From Paraburkholderia kirstenboschensis (lineage in GTDB: Bacteria; Pseudomonadota; Gammaproteobacteria; Burkholderiales; Burkholderiaceae), in NCBI RefSeq assembly GCF_904848585.1, contig NZ_CAJHCR010000005.1, positions 248,001 through 312,000 of the forward strand: a DNA stretch of 64,000 nt. Direction: 5' to 3'. The translations under genes and the position numbers were made by a program. Under the pieces are notes generated by a model. The model was not told the DNA's origin and did not search any database. It was given only the letters and a program-made list of their open reading frames with translations. Of this stretch, positions 16,799 to 26,730 are shown in pieces; the first letter of the stretch is position 1, and each line of letters begins with the position of its first letter.

Positions 16799-18889
16799 TC
16801 ATCGCGATTCGAGCACTACGACACTGCGCGGCTCTACGCGGCAGTTGCCGCATTCGATGTGAGCGCTCTCTATCGTCCCAACAATGTCCGACGGCGCTTG
16901 CGCCGCCGTATCGACGATGCGCCGCCAGCTCGCGTCGTCGAGCGTGGGAAGCTCTACGTCGCGCGCATCGGCATTCATGTTGAGGATCACGTGCAACATG
17001 GGCTCGCCCGGCGCAAGCCCCGCGAGCGTATACGCGACGAGGCGAGCACTCGGGTCGCCCCAAGTGGGACACTCCAGTCGCTCGCCATGCCAGGCGACAT
17101 CGCGATGGGCCCGCCCGTGCTCTGTAGCGCCCGTGAGGAACCGGCGACGGCGCAGGCTCGGGTGACGCTTGCGCAGCGCGATCATCTCGCGCACGAACCG
17201 CAGCATGTCGAGCGCGTCGGCGTCGAAGTGCCAGTTCATCCATGACAGCGCGTTATCCTGGCAGTACGCGTTGTTGTTGCCGCGCTGGCTTCGCAGGATC
17301 TCATCGCCGGCGAGCAACATCGGTACGCCCTGGCTCAACAGCAGAATCGCGATGAAATTGCGCGCCTGCCGCATACGCAGCCCGGCGATCGACGGATCAT
17401 CCGTGTCGCCCTCGGCGCCGCAGTTCCACGACAGGTTGTCGTTGCTGCCGTCGCGGTTGTCGTCGCCGTTCGCCTCGTTGCGCTTCGCGTCGTAGCTGAC
17501 GAGATCACGCAAGGTAAAACCATCGTGACAGGTCACAAAATTGATGCTGTTCACTGGCAGTCTGCCGTCCGATTGATAGAGGTCCGCGCTCCCCGCGAGG
17601 CAGGTGCACATCTGGCCGATCATTCCCGGATCGCCGCGCACGAAGCGCCGGATCACATCGCGGTAGCGGCCGTTCCATTCGGCCCACGCCATGCCCGGAA
17701 ACGCGCCAACGTGATAAAGACCCGCCGCGTCCCACGCCTCGGCGATCAGCGGCACGCGCGCGAGCACCGGCGACGCTTCCATGGCCCATGGCAGCGGTGG
17801 CGTGCGTAGCAAAGCGCCGCCCTCGCCGCGCGTGAAGACGCTCGCGAGATCGAAGCGAAAGCCGTCCACACCGAATTCCTGCACCCAGTACTCGAGACAA
17901 TGCAGGATGAACGCCGACACCAGCGGATGATTGCAGTTGACCGTATTGCCGCAGCCTGTGTAGTCGAGATAGCGCCCGCCATCGGCCGGATCGACGTGAT
18001 AGAAGACTTCGTTAGCAAGCACCTTGAAATTGATCACGGGACCGCTCAGGCCCGCTTCCGCGGTGTGATTGAACACCACGTCGAGCAACACGCGGATGCC
18101 CGCCGCGTGCATCGCGTCGAGCAACGCACGGAACTCCTGCGGCGCTCGCTCAGGATCGACGCAATAGCGCGGATGCGGACTATAAAAGCTATGCGTGCTG
18201 TAGCCCCAGTAATTGACGAGCCCCTTCGCTGCTGCCAATGCGGGCACATCCTGTTCATCGAACGCCATCACCGGCAGGAGCTCGACGTGCGTGATGCCCA
18301 GTTCCTTCAGGTACGGAATCTTCTCGATCAGTCCCGCAAACGTGCCGGGGTGTCGAACGCCGCTCGATGGATCGCGGGTGTACCCGCCCACATGCAGTTC
18401 GTAGATGATCGCGTCGTCGAGCGTGCGCACGGCCACGTCTTTGCGCTCGGGCAGCGGCTCCGTGACGATGGCCCGAAACGATGCATGCCCGGGGTCCCTC
18501 GCACCGGTTGCGGGCTCGCGGTGCCAGTGGCGGTCGCTGACCGCGCGCGCGTCGGGATCGAGCAACTCGTGACGACCGGCCGCTTCGTCGTCGAGTTGCG
18601 GCACGCCATGCGGGCCGTAGGCGCGCCATGTGTAGTAGCACGGCACCGCAAGGTTGGCGATCAACACATGCCAGAAATAGAACGTGCGGTTTCTCTCGGG
18701 CGCGAGTTCGATGATCTGAAACGGCGTAACGCTGTCCGTCGAAGCGTAAAGCAGCAGTTCCAGGTGTGTCGCATGCCGGCAAAAAATGCAGAAGTTGACG
18801 CCGTCCGGCACGACCGACGCACCGAGCGGAAATCGCGAACCGGGCCGCGCCTGATAATTGCGCGTACTCCCGACGTTAGGGCTGTCCAA
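16799..18889 (-). CDS. glgX: Glycogen debranching enzyme (isoamylase type)
   Basis: A 696-residue GH13 enzyme that hydrolyses alpha-1,6 branches left after phosphorylase action. An N-terminal CBM48-like domain (PLGASVVPDGVNFCIF) precedes the barrel. The nucleophile lies in GFRFDLASV (Asp near 345), the acid/base in IAEAWDAAG (Glu near 383) and the stabiliser in TCHDG (Asp near 455). The long loop NEANGDDNRDG is typical of GlgX. The start codon is TTG at 18889, with GAGG upstream, and it lies 14 bp inside the end of glgP, so the pair is tightly coupled. Confidence 0.95.
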   Translation of the reverse strand: MDSPNVGSTRNYQARPGSRFPLGASVVPDGVNFCIFCRHATHLELLLYASTDSVTPFQIIELAPERNRTFYFWHVLIANLAVPCYYTWRAYGPHGVPQLDDEAAGRHELLDPDARAVSDRHWHREPATGARDPGHASFRAIVTEPLPERKDVAVRTLDDAIIYELHVGGYTRDPSSGVRHPGTFAGLIEKIPYLKELGITHVELLPVMAFDEQDVPALAAAKGLVNYWGYSTHSFYSPHPRYCVDPERAPQEFRALLDAMHAAGIRVLLDVVFNHTAEAGLSGPVINFKVLANEVFYHVDPADGGRYLDYTGCGNTVNCNHPLVSAFILHCLEYWVQEFGVDGFRFDLASVFTRGEGGALLRTPPLPWAMEASPVLARVPLIAEAWDAAGLYHVGAFPGMAWAEWNGRYRDVIRRFVRGDPGMIGQMCTCLAGSADLYQSDGRLPVNSINFVTCHDGFTLRDLVSYDAKRNEANGDDNRDGSNDNLSWNCGAEGDTDDPSIAGLRMRQARNFIAILLLSQGVPMLLAGDEILRSQRGNNNAYCQDNALSWMNWHFDADALDMLRFVREMIALRKRHPSLRRRRFLTGATEHGRAHRDVAWHGERLECPTWGDPSARLVAYTLAGLAPGEPMLHVILNMNADARDVELPTLDDASWRRIVDTAAQAPSDIVGTIESAHIECGNCRVEPRSVVVLESR

Positions 18890-21374
18890 GGTCGATCCTC
18901 ACCGCACGCGCGTTCCAGATCCGCTCGCAGTACTCCCTGATCGAGCGATCAGACGAGAACTTGCCCGAGCGCGCTGTATTCATGATCGACATGCGCGTCC
19001 AGCTCCGGGCGTCGCGCCATGCTTCGCTCACGCGGTGCTGACACGCGACGTAATCGGCGAAATCGGCAAGCACGAGAAATGGATCCGAGTGAAGCAGATT
19101 GTCGACGAGTGCCCTGAACATTTCGGGGTCGCCGCGCGAAAAACGGCCCTGAGCTATTTGCGCGATGGCTTCGCGCAGATCGTCGTTGGCTTCCACATAG
19201 TCGGACGGCCGATAGCCGCCCTGCTTCAACTGCTCGACCTGCTGCGCGGTCAGGCCGAACAGGAAGAAATTGTCCGCGCCCGCTTCTTCGCGAATCTCCA
19301 CGTTTGCGCCGTCGAGCGTACCGATCGTCACCGCGCCATTCATCATGAACTTCATGTTGCCGGTGCCGGATGCTTCCTTGCCCGCGGTGGAAATCTGCTC
19401 GGACAGATCCGCTGCGGGATAGACCCAGTGTCCGTTCTTCACGTTGAAGTCCGGATAGAAGACCACCTTCAGCCGGCCGTCCACCACCGGATCGTTGTTG
19501 ACGACTTCTGCAATGCCGGTGATCAGGCGAATCATCAGCTTGGCCATCGCGTAACCCGGCGCGGCCTTGCCGCCGAAGATAAAGCAACGCGGCGCAATGT
19601 CGAGCCCGGGGTTGCGACGTAGCTGGTGATACAGACTGATGATGTACAGCGCGTTCAGATGCTGGCGCTTGTATTCGTGAATGCGTTTGACCTGAATGTC
19701 GAACAACGCATTCGGATCGACCTCGACGCCAGTTTCGCTCGCGATCCGCGCCGCGAGTGCCGCCTTGTTGTCCCGCCGGATCGCGCGCCATGCTTCATGA
19801 AAACCGGCGTCGTCGGCATGCGCCGCCAGTGCGTCGAGTTGCGCAAGATCGGTGCGCCACTTATCGCCGATCGTCCGATCGAGAAGACGCGCGAGCCCGG
19901 GGTTGCTCAACATCAGAAAGCGGCGCGGCGTCACGCCGTTCGTCACATTGAGAAAGCGCTGCGGGAATAGTTCGGCGAAGTCACGCAGCACGGTCTGGCG
20001 AAGCAGGTCCGAATGCAGCGCGGCCACACCGTTCACGGCATGAGCGCCAACCGTAGCCAGATGCGCCATGCGTACTTTCTTGTCGCCGCGCTCGTCGATC
20101 AGGGACATGCGTGCGACGCGCGCGTTGTCACCCGGAAAAACGCGCCGCACGTCGTCGAGAAAACGGCGATTGATTTCGTAGATGATTTCGAGCAGGCGCG
20201 GCAGCAGGCTCTTGAACAGCGGCAAGCCCCAAGTTTCCAGCGCCTCGGGCAACAGCGTGTGGTTGGTGTAGGCGAAGGTGCGCTGCGTGATGTCCCAGGC
20301 GGGGTCCCACGCAAGCCCGTGCACGTCCAGCAGCAGACGCATCAACTCGGCTACCGCGATGGACGGATGCGTATCGTTGAGCTGCGCGGCAAACAGGTCG
20401 GCGAACTGCTCGATCGACGTGCCCTTCAATGTCATGAGCCGCAACATGTCCTGAAGCGAGCACGAAACGAAAAAGTACTGCTGCGCGAGCCGCAAGCGTT
20501 TGCCCGCTTCCGGTTCGTCGTTCGGATAAAGGACCTTCGATAAGGTTTCCGAGACCACCTTCTCCTGCACGGCCTCGTAGTACTGGCCCGCGTTGAAGTC
20601 CCGGAAGTCGAACGACTCCACCGCTTCGCTTTTCCACAACCGCAGCACATTGCAGGTATCGACGCGGTAGCCCTGCATCGGCAGATCACAGGCAACGCCC
20701 TTTACCTGATGCGCTGCAATCCAGTTCACCCGCAGGCGTCCCTGGTCGTCGGTCTGGTGCTGCGTGTATCCGCCAAAGCAGACGTAGTGGCTCACGTCAG
20801 GCTGGACGATTTCCCAGGGGTTGCCGTTCTGCAGCCACTTGTCGGTCACCTCGACCTGCCAGCCGTCGCGAATCTGCTGGTCGAAAATGCCAAACTCGTA
20901 ATGGATTCCGTAACCGATTGCAGGTATTTCAAGCGTCGATAGCGAGTCCATGTAGCAGGCTGCCAGGCGTCCGAGGCCGCCGTTGCCGAGCCCGGGTTCC
21001 TCCTCGATCGCGAGCAGCGCGTCGAGGTCCTGGCCGAGCGCATGCATCGCTTCACGCGCTTCGTCCTGCATGTCGAGACTGAGGAGGTTATTGCCGAGTT
21101 GCGGACCGATCAGGAACTCGGCGGAAAGATAGCAGGCAACCTTGACGTCCTCCGCTGCATAGACCTTGGTCGACGCGGCCCAGCGGGCCAGCATCCGATC
21201 GCGCACGCTGAAGGCGAGCGCCATGTACCAGTCATGTGGGCCCGCAATGTCCGGATAGCGCGCTGCGCGGCAAATCAGATTCCTCACCACGTCGTTCTGG
21301 AACGCGTCGCCGCTCACGTCGCGCGGGGCGGCTTGCGGGTTGGAAGTCGCCCCTGCTACGGAAACATCGTTCAT
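18876..21374 (-). CDS. glgP: Glycogen/starch phosphorylase
   Basis: An 832-residue GT35 enzyme, normal length, releasing glucose-1-phosphate from glycogen. The PLP-binding region EASGTGNMKFMMNGA (Lys near 672) is intact, as are EPGLGNGGLGRLAACY in the N-terminal half and FGGKAAPGYAMAK. Translation starts at the ATG at 21374. The stop lies inside the glgX start region. Together with GlgX it would mobilise stored glycogen to feed the phosphoketolase encoded immediately upstream. Confidence 0.97.
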   Translation of the reverse strand: MNDVSVAGATSNPQAAPRDVSGDAFQNDVVRNLICRAARYPDIAGPHDWYMALAFSVRDRMLARWAASTKVYAAEDVKVACYLSAEFLIGPQLGNNLLSLDMQDEAREAMHALGQDLDALLAIEEEPGLGNGGLGRLAACYMDSLSTLEIPAIGYGIHYEFGIFDQQIRDGWQVEVTDKWLQNGNPWEIVQPDVSHYVCFGGYTQHQTDDQGRLRVNWIAAHQVKGVACDLPMQGYRVDTCNVLRLWKSEAVESFDFRDFNAGQYYEAVQEKVVSETLSKVLYPNDEPEAGKRLRLAQQYFFVSCSLQDMLRLMTLKGTSIEQFADLFAAQLNDTHPSIAVAELMRLLLDVHGLAWDPAWDITQRTFAYTNHTLLPEALETWGLPLFKSLLPRLLEIIYEINRRFLDDVRRVFPGDNARVARMSLIDERGDKKVRMAHLATVGAHAVNGVAALHSDLLRQTVLRDFAELFPQRFLNVTNGVTPRRFLMLSNPGLARLLDRTIGDKWRTDLAQLDALAAHADDAGFHEAWRAIRRDNKAALAARIASETGVEVDPNALFDIQVKRIHEYKRQHLNALYIISLYHQLRRNPGLDIAPRCFIFGGKAAPGYAMAKLMIRLITGIAEVVNNDPVVDGRLKVVFYPDFNVKNGHWVYPAADLSEQISTAGKEASGTGNMKFMMNGAVTIGTLDGANVEIREEAGADNFFLFGLTAQQVEQLKQGGYRPSDYVEANDDLREAIAQIAQGRFSRGDPEMFRALVDNLLHSDPFLVLADFADYVACQHRVSEAWRDARSWTRMSIMNTARSGKFSSDRSIREYCERIWNARAVRIDLGQP

Positions 21375-21499
21375 GGTCGTTTGCCTCGCCTGTCATGCCG
21401 GGGTTGAATGGTCTGCCGGCGCCCATGGCAGCCCGTTCGCCAGATTTCAGAAGTCCGATTCGAGCCCAACGGTAGAGCGCCGGGCTCACAGTGAACCGC

Positions 21500-23896
21500 T
21501 CAATACGGCCACACCCACTCGGAAATCTCTGCGCTATCGGTGCCGTGTTCGTGCGCATAATTCAGATTGAGGATGATCGCGTTCCTCATGTCCTCGCGAA
21601 GATGCGCGGTTCTGCCTTGCAAGCGCGGCACGCGATCGAGCACGTCGAGGACCAGATTGAAGCGGTCCACCTTGTTCAGGATCGCGAGTTCGAGAGGCGT
21701 ATTGATGTTGCCCTTCTCGGTGTAGCCGCGAACGTGAAGATTCTCGTGGTTGCGAAAACGATATGCGAGCTTGTGAATCAGCCACGGATAACCGTGGAAG
21801 TTGAAGATCACAGGTTTGTCTACGGTAAACAGACTATCGAAGTCGCGCTCGGTCGAGCCGTGCGGATGCTCGCTCACCGGCTGCATCTTGAACAGATCCA
21901 CCACGTTCACGAAGCGCAGCTTCAGTTCGGGCAGACGCTCGCGCAAGATAGCTGCGGCGGCGAGCGCTTCCTGCGTGGCGACATCGCCGCATGAAGCCAT
22001 CACCGCATCGGGCTCCATGTCTTCGTCATTGCTCGCACGGCGCCATACGCCGATGCCTTTTGCGCAATGCATGACCGCTTCGTCGATGGTGGTGAACTGC
22101 AGATGCTTCTGTTTATCGGCGACGATCACATTGATGCAATCGGTGGAACGCAGGCACTCGTTCGCCACGACGAGCAACGTGTTGGCGTCCGGTGGTAGAT
22201 AGACGCGCGTGACCGATGGGCTCTTGTTCGTCACGAGATCGATAAAACCGGGGTCCTGGTGAGAGAACCCGTTATGATCCTGGCGCCATACCGTCGACGA
22301 AAGCAGGATGTTCTCGGACGCTACCGAAGCGCGCCACGGCACATGGTTTTTGCATACGTCTAGCCACTTCGCGTGCTGGTTGAACATCGAGTCCACCACG
22401 TGCGCGAACGCTTCATAAGTATGAAAGAAGCCGTGACGGCCGGACAGCAGGTAGCCTTCGAGCCAGCCCATCAACGTGTGCTCCGAGAGCATTTCCATCA
22501 CGCGGCCGTCGCGCGCGAGTTCGCCGCCGTCGTCGTCCTCGGGCAGCATGTCGGCCATCCACACCTTCTTGCTGACCTCGTAGATCGCCTGCAAGCGATT
22601 GGACGCGGTCTCGTCAGGGCCGAAGACGCGAAACGTGTTCATGTTGCAACGCATCGTGTCGCGCAGGAACTGGCCGAGCGGCTGGGTGTTCTCGCGCAGC
22701 ACCTTGCCGGCATGCGTGACCTCGACCGCGTAGTCGCGGAAGTCCGGCAGCTTCAACTCGCGGCGCAGGACGCCGCCGTTCGCATGCGGATTGGCGCTCA
22801 TGCGGCGTGGCCCTTGCGGCGCAAGCTCGCGCAGCTCGGCACGCAACTGGCCGTTGTCGTCGAACAACTCGTCGGCCTTGTAGCTGCGCAGCCAGCTTTC
22901 CAGCAGTTCGAGATTTGAGGGGTTGCCGGTCACATCGGAAAACGGCACCTGATGCGAGCGCCACGAGCCCTCGACCTTGTGGCCTTTGATTTCCTTCGGT
23001 CCCGTCCAGCCCTTGGGCGTGCGCAACACGATCATCGGCCAGCGAGGCCGCTCGGGATTGCCGTTAGCACGCGTTCTTTCGTGAATCGCGCGGATTTCGG
23101 CGATGATCGTATCGAGCGTGGCCGCCATCTTCTGATGCATCTCCGACGGCTCCGATCCTTCGACGAAATACGGCGTATAGCCGTAGCCCTCGAACAGTGC
23201 TTTCAGTTCCTCATGGCTGATGCGCGATAGGATTGTCGGATTGGCAATTTTGTAGCCGTTCAGGTTCAGGATCGGCAGGACGGTGCCGTCGCGGACCGGG
23301 TTGATGAACTTGTTCGAATGCCACGCGGTGGCAAGCGGTCCCGTCTCGGCCTCGCCATCCCCGACCACGCAGGCGACGATCAGATCAGGGTTGTCGAGCG
23401 CAGCACCATAAGCATGCGAAAGGCTGTAGCCGAGTTCGCCGCCCTCGTGAATCGAGCCGGGCGTTTCGGGCGTCACGTGGGAGCCGATATGACCCGGAAA
23501 GGAAAACTGCTTGAAGAACTTCTGCATTCCCTCGGCGTCTTCGCTTTTGTCCGGGTACACCTCCGAATAAGTACCTTCCAGATAGGCAGGACCGAGTACG
23601 CCCGGCGCGCCATGTCCAGGCCCGGCCATGAAAATCACATCAAGATCGTCGCGCCTGATCACGCGGTTCATATGCGCCCAGACGAACGACAGCGCGGGGC
23701 TTGCGCCCCAGTGTCCGAGCAGACGGTGCTTCACGTGTTCGACCTTCAAGGGCTCCCGCAAAAGCGGATTGTCCCTGAGGTAAATCATGCCGACAGAAAG
23801 GTAATTGCACGCGCGCCACCACGCGTCGATGCGTCGGAGTTCGTCGTCGGTCAGGGTTGCGTGAGACGAAGTGTTCGATGCGCGCTCGTCGCTCAT
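21500..23896 (-). CDS. xfp: Xylulose-5-phosphate/fructose-6-phosphate phosphoketolase
   Basis: A 798-residue thiamine-diphosphate enzyme, splitting xylulose-5-P or fructose-6-P with phosphate into acetyl-phosphate and an aldose phosphate. Family signatures are present: GPGHGAPGVLGPAYLEGTY, the TPP motif VVGDGEAETGPLATAWHSNKF (near residue 180) and GYKIANPT. I take the ATG at 23896, with AGGAG 8 nt upstream, over the frame starting at 23929. Acetyl-phosphate is the substrate of the acetate kinase and phosphotransacetylase encoded about 3 kb upstream on the same strand, giving a short ATP-yielding route. Confidence 0.96.
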   Translation of the reverse strand: MSDERASNTSSHATLTDDELRRIDAWWRACNYLSVGMIYLRDNPLLREPLKVEHVKHRLLGHWGASPALSFVWAHMNRVIRRDDLDVIFMAGPGHGAPGVLGPAYLEGTYSEVYPDKSEDAEGMQKFFKQFSFPGHIGSHVTPETPGSIHEGGELGYSLSHAYGAALDNPDLIVACVVGDGEAETGPLATAWHSNKFINPVRDGTVLPILNLNGYKIANPTILSRISHEELKALFEGYGYTPYFVEGSEPSEMHQKMAATLDTIIAEIRAIHERTRANGNPERPRWPMIVLRTPKGWTGPKEIKGHKVEGSWRSHQVPFSDVTGNPSNLELLESWLRSYKADELFDDNGQLRAELRELAPQGPRRMSANPHANGGVLRRELKLPDFRDYAVEVTHAGKVLRENTQPLGQFLRDTMRCNMNTFRVFGPDETASNRLQAIYEVSKKVWMADMLPEDDDGGELARDGRVMEMLSEHTLMGWLEGYLLSGRHGFFHTYEAFAHVVDSMFNQHAKWLDVCKNHVPWRASVASENILLSSTVWRQDHNGFSHQDPGFIDLVTNKSPSVTRVYLPPDANTLLVVANECLRSTDCINVIVADKQKHLQFTTIDEAVMHCAKGIGVWRRASNDEDMEPDAVMASCGDVATQEALAAAAILRERLPELKLRFVNVVDLFKMQPVSEHPHGSTERDFDSLFTVDKPVIFNFHGYPWLIHKLAYRFRNHENLHVRGYTEKGNINTPLELAILNKVDRFNLVLDVLDRVPRLQGRTAHLREDMRNAIILNLNYAHEHGTDSAEISEWVWPY

Positions 23897-24152
23897 GCTG
23901 GCGTCTCCTGTCCTTGTAGACTCGACCACAAGTGAACGGTGTCGGTCCCATTAACGTCGACATGAACGGACGCCCGGGACGGTGTGTCGATTGCCAGCGT
24001 AGCGCATGCGCGCATGAGAGGACATGAGACTTTGGGCCTAGCGCATCGCGCCGCGACGCTGTCATACGATGCGGCTGGCCGTTCAGAGCGTGGCAGCGCC
24101 CACGCGTTCGCGTGCACTCACTTGAACCGCGGTTAGCACTGGCCGGCTGCTC

Positions 24153-24536
24153 TCACCTGGGAACATTGCAATCGCCAGTGGTCCAACTGCCTGTGCCCTT
24201 ATGTTTTAGCGAAATGGTGAGCGTGCTTCCTCTGTTCGCCGTTATCACCTGTCCGTAACTGACGGTCGGAATGAACTGGATATCCGGCGCGACCGCTACC
24301 GGGGGATTGCGTGACCCATCGATTGTCAGGTCGAGTTGCACGGTGATGGAGTCGATATCGACGTCCCCCTCCCGCTTGCGCGCCGCTTCCTGCTTCCTGA
24401 AGTTGCACAATCCGTCGAGGACTTGTCCCAGGGCAGTCGGGATATCTACCGGCTTACCCGGAGAAATCGGCGGCGTGTTGCAGCCGACGAGCAGCAAGGA
24501 AAAAGCGAAAACAGGCAGACAGAGGTGGGCGCGCAT
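24153..24536 (-). CDS. Unrecognised small lipoprotein
   Basis: A 127-residue protein with a lipoprotein signal (FAFSLLLVGC at the start). A short helical stretch (ALGQVLDGLCNFRKQEAARKR) follows, then a beta-rich C-terminal half with ITVQLDLTI and LTISLKHKG. AAGGAG lies 6 nt before the ATG at 24536; the ATG two codons upstream would sit on top of it. No family is recognised. It lies 71 bp after the outer-membrane barrel gene and may be a periplasm-facing partner of it. The outline (short helix plus beta sandwich) might be compared with trypsin-co-occurring domains. Confidence 0.7.
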   Translation of the reverse strand: MRAHLCLPVFAFSLLLVGCNTPPISPGKPVDIPTALGQVLDGLCNFRKQEAARKREGDVDIDSITVQLDLTIDGSRNPPVAVAPDIQFIPTVSYGQVITANRGSTLTISLKHKGTGSWTTGDCNVPR

Positions 24537-24607
24537 CAGCATCTCCTTTTCCGATCGGTATGACGAACGGCATCGTGGGTCGCCGCGGGTTAGATACGCC
24601 AGGCGAA

Positions 24608-25660
24608 CTAGAAACTCACCGCAAACCCGAATGACACGCCATGCACATTGTGTCCGAACACATATCGCACCAAGGCACGCGTCCTGGTAATGATGACCGG
24701 ATACCTGGTGCTGTCGAGTTCGAGGCCGACGCCCAACGAGGTGAGATCGTTGAAACCCAGCACGCCCGCGCTGTCGCCGAAATAATGTGAGTAAGCCGCT
24801 TCGAGCACATAGCGGACTGGCCGGTCCAATGCGTGCCATCCCGTAGGCGCGCGCCAGCGAGTCCACAGGCTGATTTGCTGCGCCATGGCGGACCCCTGCA
24901 CTGCCTGGGAAGAACCACCGAAGCTGCGCAGATAAATGTCCGTAGCCCTCAACTCAGCGTCAATTTCGTAGTTGTCACGGTAGCGCTCATAGTCGAGCAT
25001 CAGCGAGCCGCCATAGCCATACGCGTCCAGCGAACCGTTCTCGAGAAACTGGAGGTTGGCATCGGTGGCGCGATTGAAGATGGTCTGTCCCACCTTCAAA
25101 TCGCTGGAGACGCGACCTAGCGTTCCGTTCAGAATCGGACGAAACACCAGTTCATTCGTGATCCGGAAATCCCATCCAATGCCGACTGTGCCACTGAAGG
25201 TGTTCCATTTCGTCGGCACCGGACGCTGTCCCGAGCCGTCGGACGCGACAAAAACCGGATCGTAACGACTATAGGCGAGCGTGCCCTCCAGGTACAACGG
25301 GAACGACCGGCTCATCGTGAACCCGCCGCCAAGCTGTGTCTGGCCGAAGCCGGGGTTGCCGGTCGTGCCGCTATTGACCGACAGGTTACTGGTAGTGACG
25401 TCCGGGACGGTCGTGTAACTCATGACGGCGAGCACGGCGTCCGCGTGCTGTCTGACGTTACCCCCAACCACGGCAGGCCCCGACGACCGGCCCGGAAGGT
25501 CCTGCGCAATCGAAAGACAAGGCACCAGGCTGAAAGCTATGGTCGCACATGCCAACGACGCCCGGCGTGGCCAATGGAGCCGCAGTACATGTATCGCCCG
25601 ATCGACTGACGGTCTGTCCGCGTCCAGTACGAACCAGCACACAGCGTACAGAAAGCACAT
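24608..25660 (-). CDS. Predicted outer-membrane beta-barrel protein
   Basis: A 350-residue protein. After a long N-terminal segment with a hydrophobic core (ACATIAFSLVPCLSIAQ) come alternating amphipathic strands such as LYLEGTLAYSRYDPVF, GYGGSLMLDYERY and GVSFGFAVSF. The last residue is Phe, the usual C-terminal signature of barrels inserted by the BAM complex. CAGGAG 6 nt before the ATG at 25660 fixes the start, though the signal peptide is then unusually long (about 50 residues). No specific family is recognised; the strand pattern is like autotransporter barrels but no passenger is present. Confidence 0.75.
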   Translation of the reverse strand: MCFLYAVCWFVLDADRPSVDRAIHVLRLHWPRRASLACATIAFSLVPCLSIAQDLPGRSSGPAVVGGNVRQHADAVLAVMSYTTVPDVTTSNLSVNSGTTGNPGFGQTQLGGGFTMSRSFPLYLEGTLAYSRYDPVFVASDGSGQRPVPTKWNTFSGTVGIGWDFRITNELVFRPILNGTLGRVSSDLKVGQTIFNRATDANLQFLENGSLDAYGYGGSLMLDYERYRDNYEIDAELRATDIYLRSFGGSSQAVQGSAMAQQISLWTRWRAPTGWHALDRPVRYVLEAAYSHYFGDSAGVLGFNDLTSLGVGLELDSTRYPVIITRTRALVRYVFGHNVHGVSFGFAVSF

Positions 25661-25853
25661 TGCACACTCCTGTATGTTGGGCCATTGCTTCCTTGTATCC
25701 GGGACACGCGCATCACTGCGGCGCATGAAGTTTTCTCTGGCTTCTTCGAGCACCCAAACGCGGCAGGCACACGTCGAATTCAGAATAGACAAAATACGCC
25801 GCCGTGGCGGGAATATTGCCACCGCGCAGCGACGCAGTCGTTCAGACGCTCCG

Positions 25854-26711
25854 TCACGGCATCGTCGTGCCGGGCGGGCTAGCCGAAGCGGGAAACGGCG
25901 TTTGTGCGGGTTGTTCGTCGACGGGATCCGCCAGCGACGCCGCAGGCGGTCCGATAAACACTGGCAGTAGAACGACATCCCGCTCGGCAGCCGGCATTCT
26001 CGCGAGAGCATGCAGCGTCACTCTCGTCATCCAGCAGACATCGGCCGGGGTCGCCGTGGAAGGCTTCGCTGTATATGCCATATACCGATCGACGTTGAAC
26101 GGGTCGCCGCCCAGTTCGATGACCACCGCACGAGACATTGCCTCGGACGCTGCCGCGTATTCTTCCCGCGTCGGCACGCGTACCGGCGCCGCGGAACCGC
26201 TGCTCACCATTACCTTGTACATAAGATCGAGGTAAAGCTCCGCTTCGGCGTCGGACATCTGCGCGATCGTGATGCGGTTCATGACCGTTACGATGTCGAC
26301 GAGCCCAAAACAATTGACCGGCACCAGCTCGTCGAGCACACGGGTGAGCAGCACCAGGTAACGCGATCGGTCCGCAGGCGTGAGGCGAGCGAGGCCACTC
26401 GACATCATGGCTTCCCGCTGTTGCGGATCGAGCAGCACATGAACGAGCGCCGGTGCGCCGCCTGGAACATGGGCGGCGATAACCGGGTCGTGGATTACCT
26501 TGTCGAACCACGCGAAAATGATGCGGGCTTTGGGCGAGCCTTGGCTGATCCCGTACTGGCGAAGGATGTCATCGATATCTATGGCGCCGGGCTGGGGCGC
26601 AGCCGACCCGGCTGCAGCGGCGTCCGGCGACCCATCGTGGAAGTCCTGATGAACCGCCGCACTCGCGCTCAACGAGATGAGGAGCGTGAACCATACAGTC
26701 AGCCGCAGCAT
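25854..26711 (-). CDS. Unrecognised secreted protein, first gene of the envelope trio
   Basis: A 285-residue protein with a signal peptide (MLRLTVWFTLLISLSASAAV). A low-complexity Ala/Gly/Pro linker leads to a mainly helical domain (IDDILRQYGISQGSPKARII onward) and a Pro-rich tail. It has two Cys residues (NCFG and DVCW) that could form a disulphide. The start at 26711 is supported by GGAGAG and by the signal peptide; the frame starting at 26897 reads through fabI pseudogene DNA. No family recognised. It lies upstream of the barrel and lipoprotein genes on the same strand. Confidence 0.7.
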   Translation of the reverse strand: MLRLTVWFTLLISLSASAAVHQDFHDGSPDAAAAGSAAPQPGAIDIDDILRQYGISQGSPKARIIFAWFDKVIHDPVIAAHVPGGAPALVHVLLDPQQREAMMSSGLARLTPADRSRYLVLLTRVLDELVPVNCFGLVDIVTVMNRITIAQMSDAEAELYLDLMYKVMVSSGSAAPVRVPTREEYAAASEAMSRAVVIELGGDPFNVDRYMAYTAKPSTATPADVCWMTRVTLHALARMPAAERDVVLLPVFIGPPAASLADPVDEQPAQTPFPASASPPGTTMP

Positions 26712-26730
26712 CTCTCTCTCCGCAATAGCG

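Noticed and set aside
23897..24152. Possible Anr/FNR box in front of phosphoketolase
   Set aside because: I looked for TTGAT-N4-ATCAA here and upstream of pta, glgP, aspT and ldhA and found no acceptable match by eye; a matrix search could still find weak sites.
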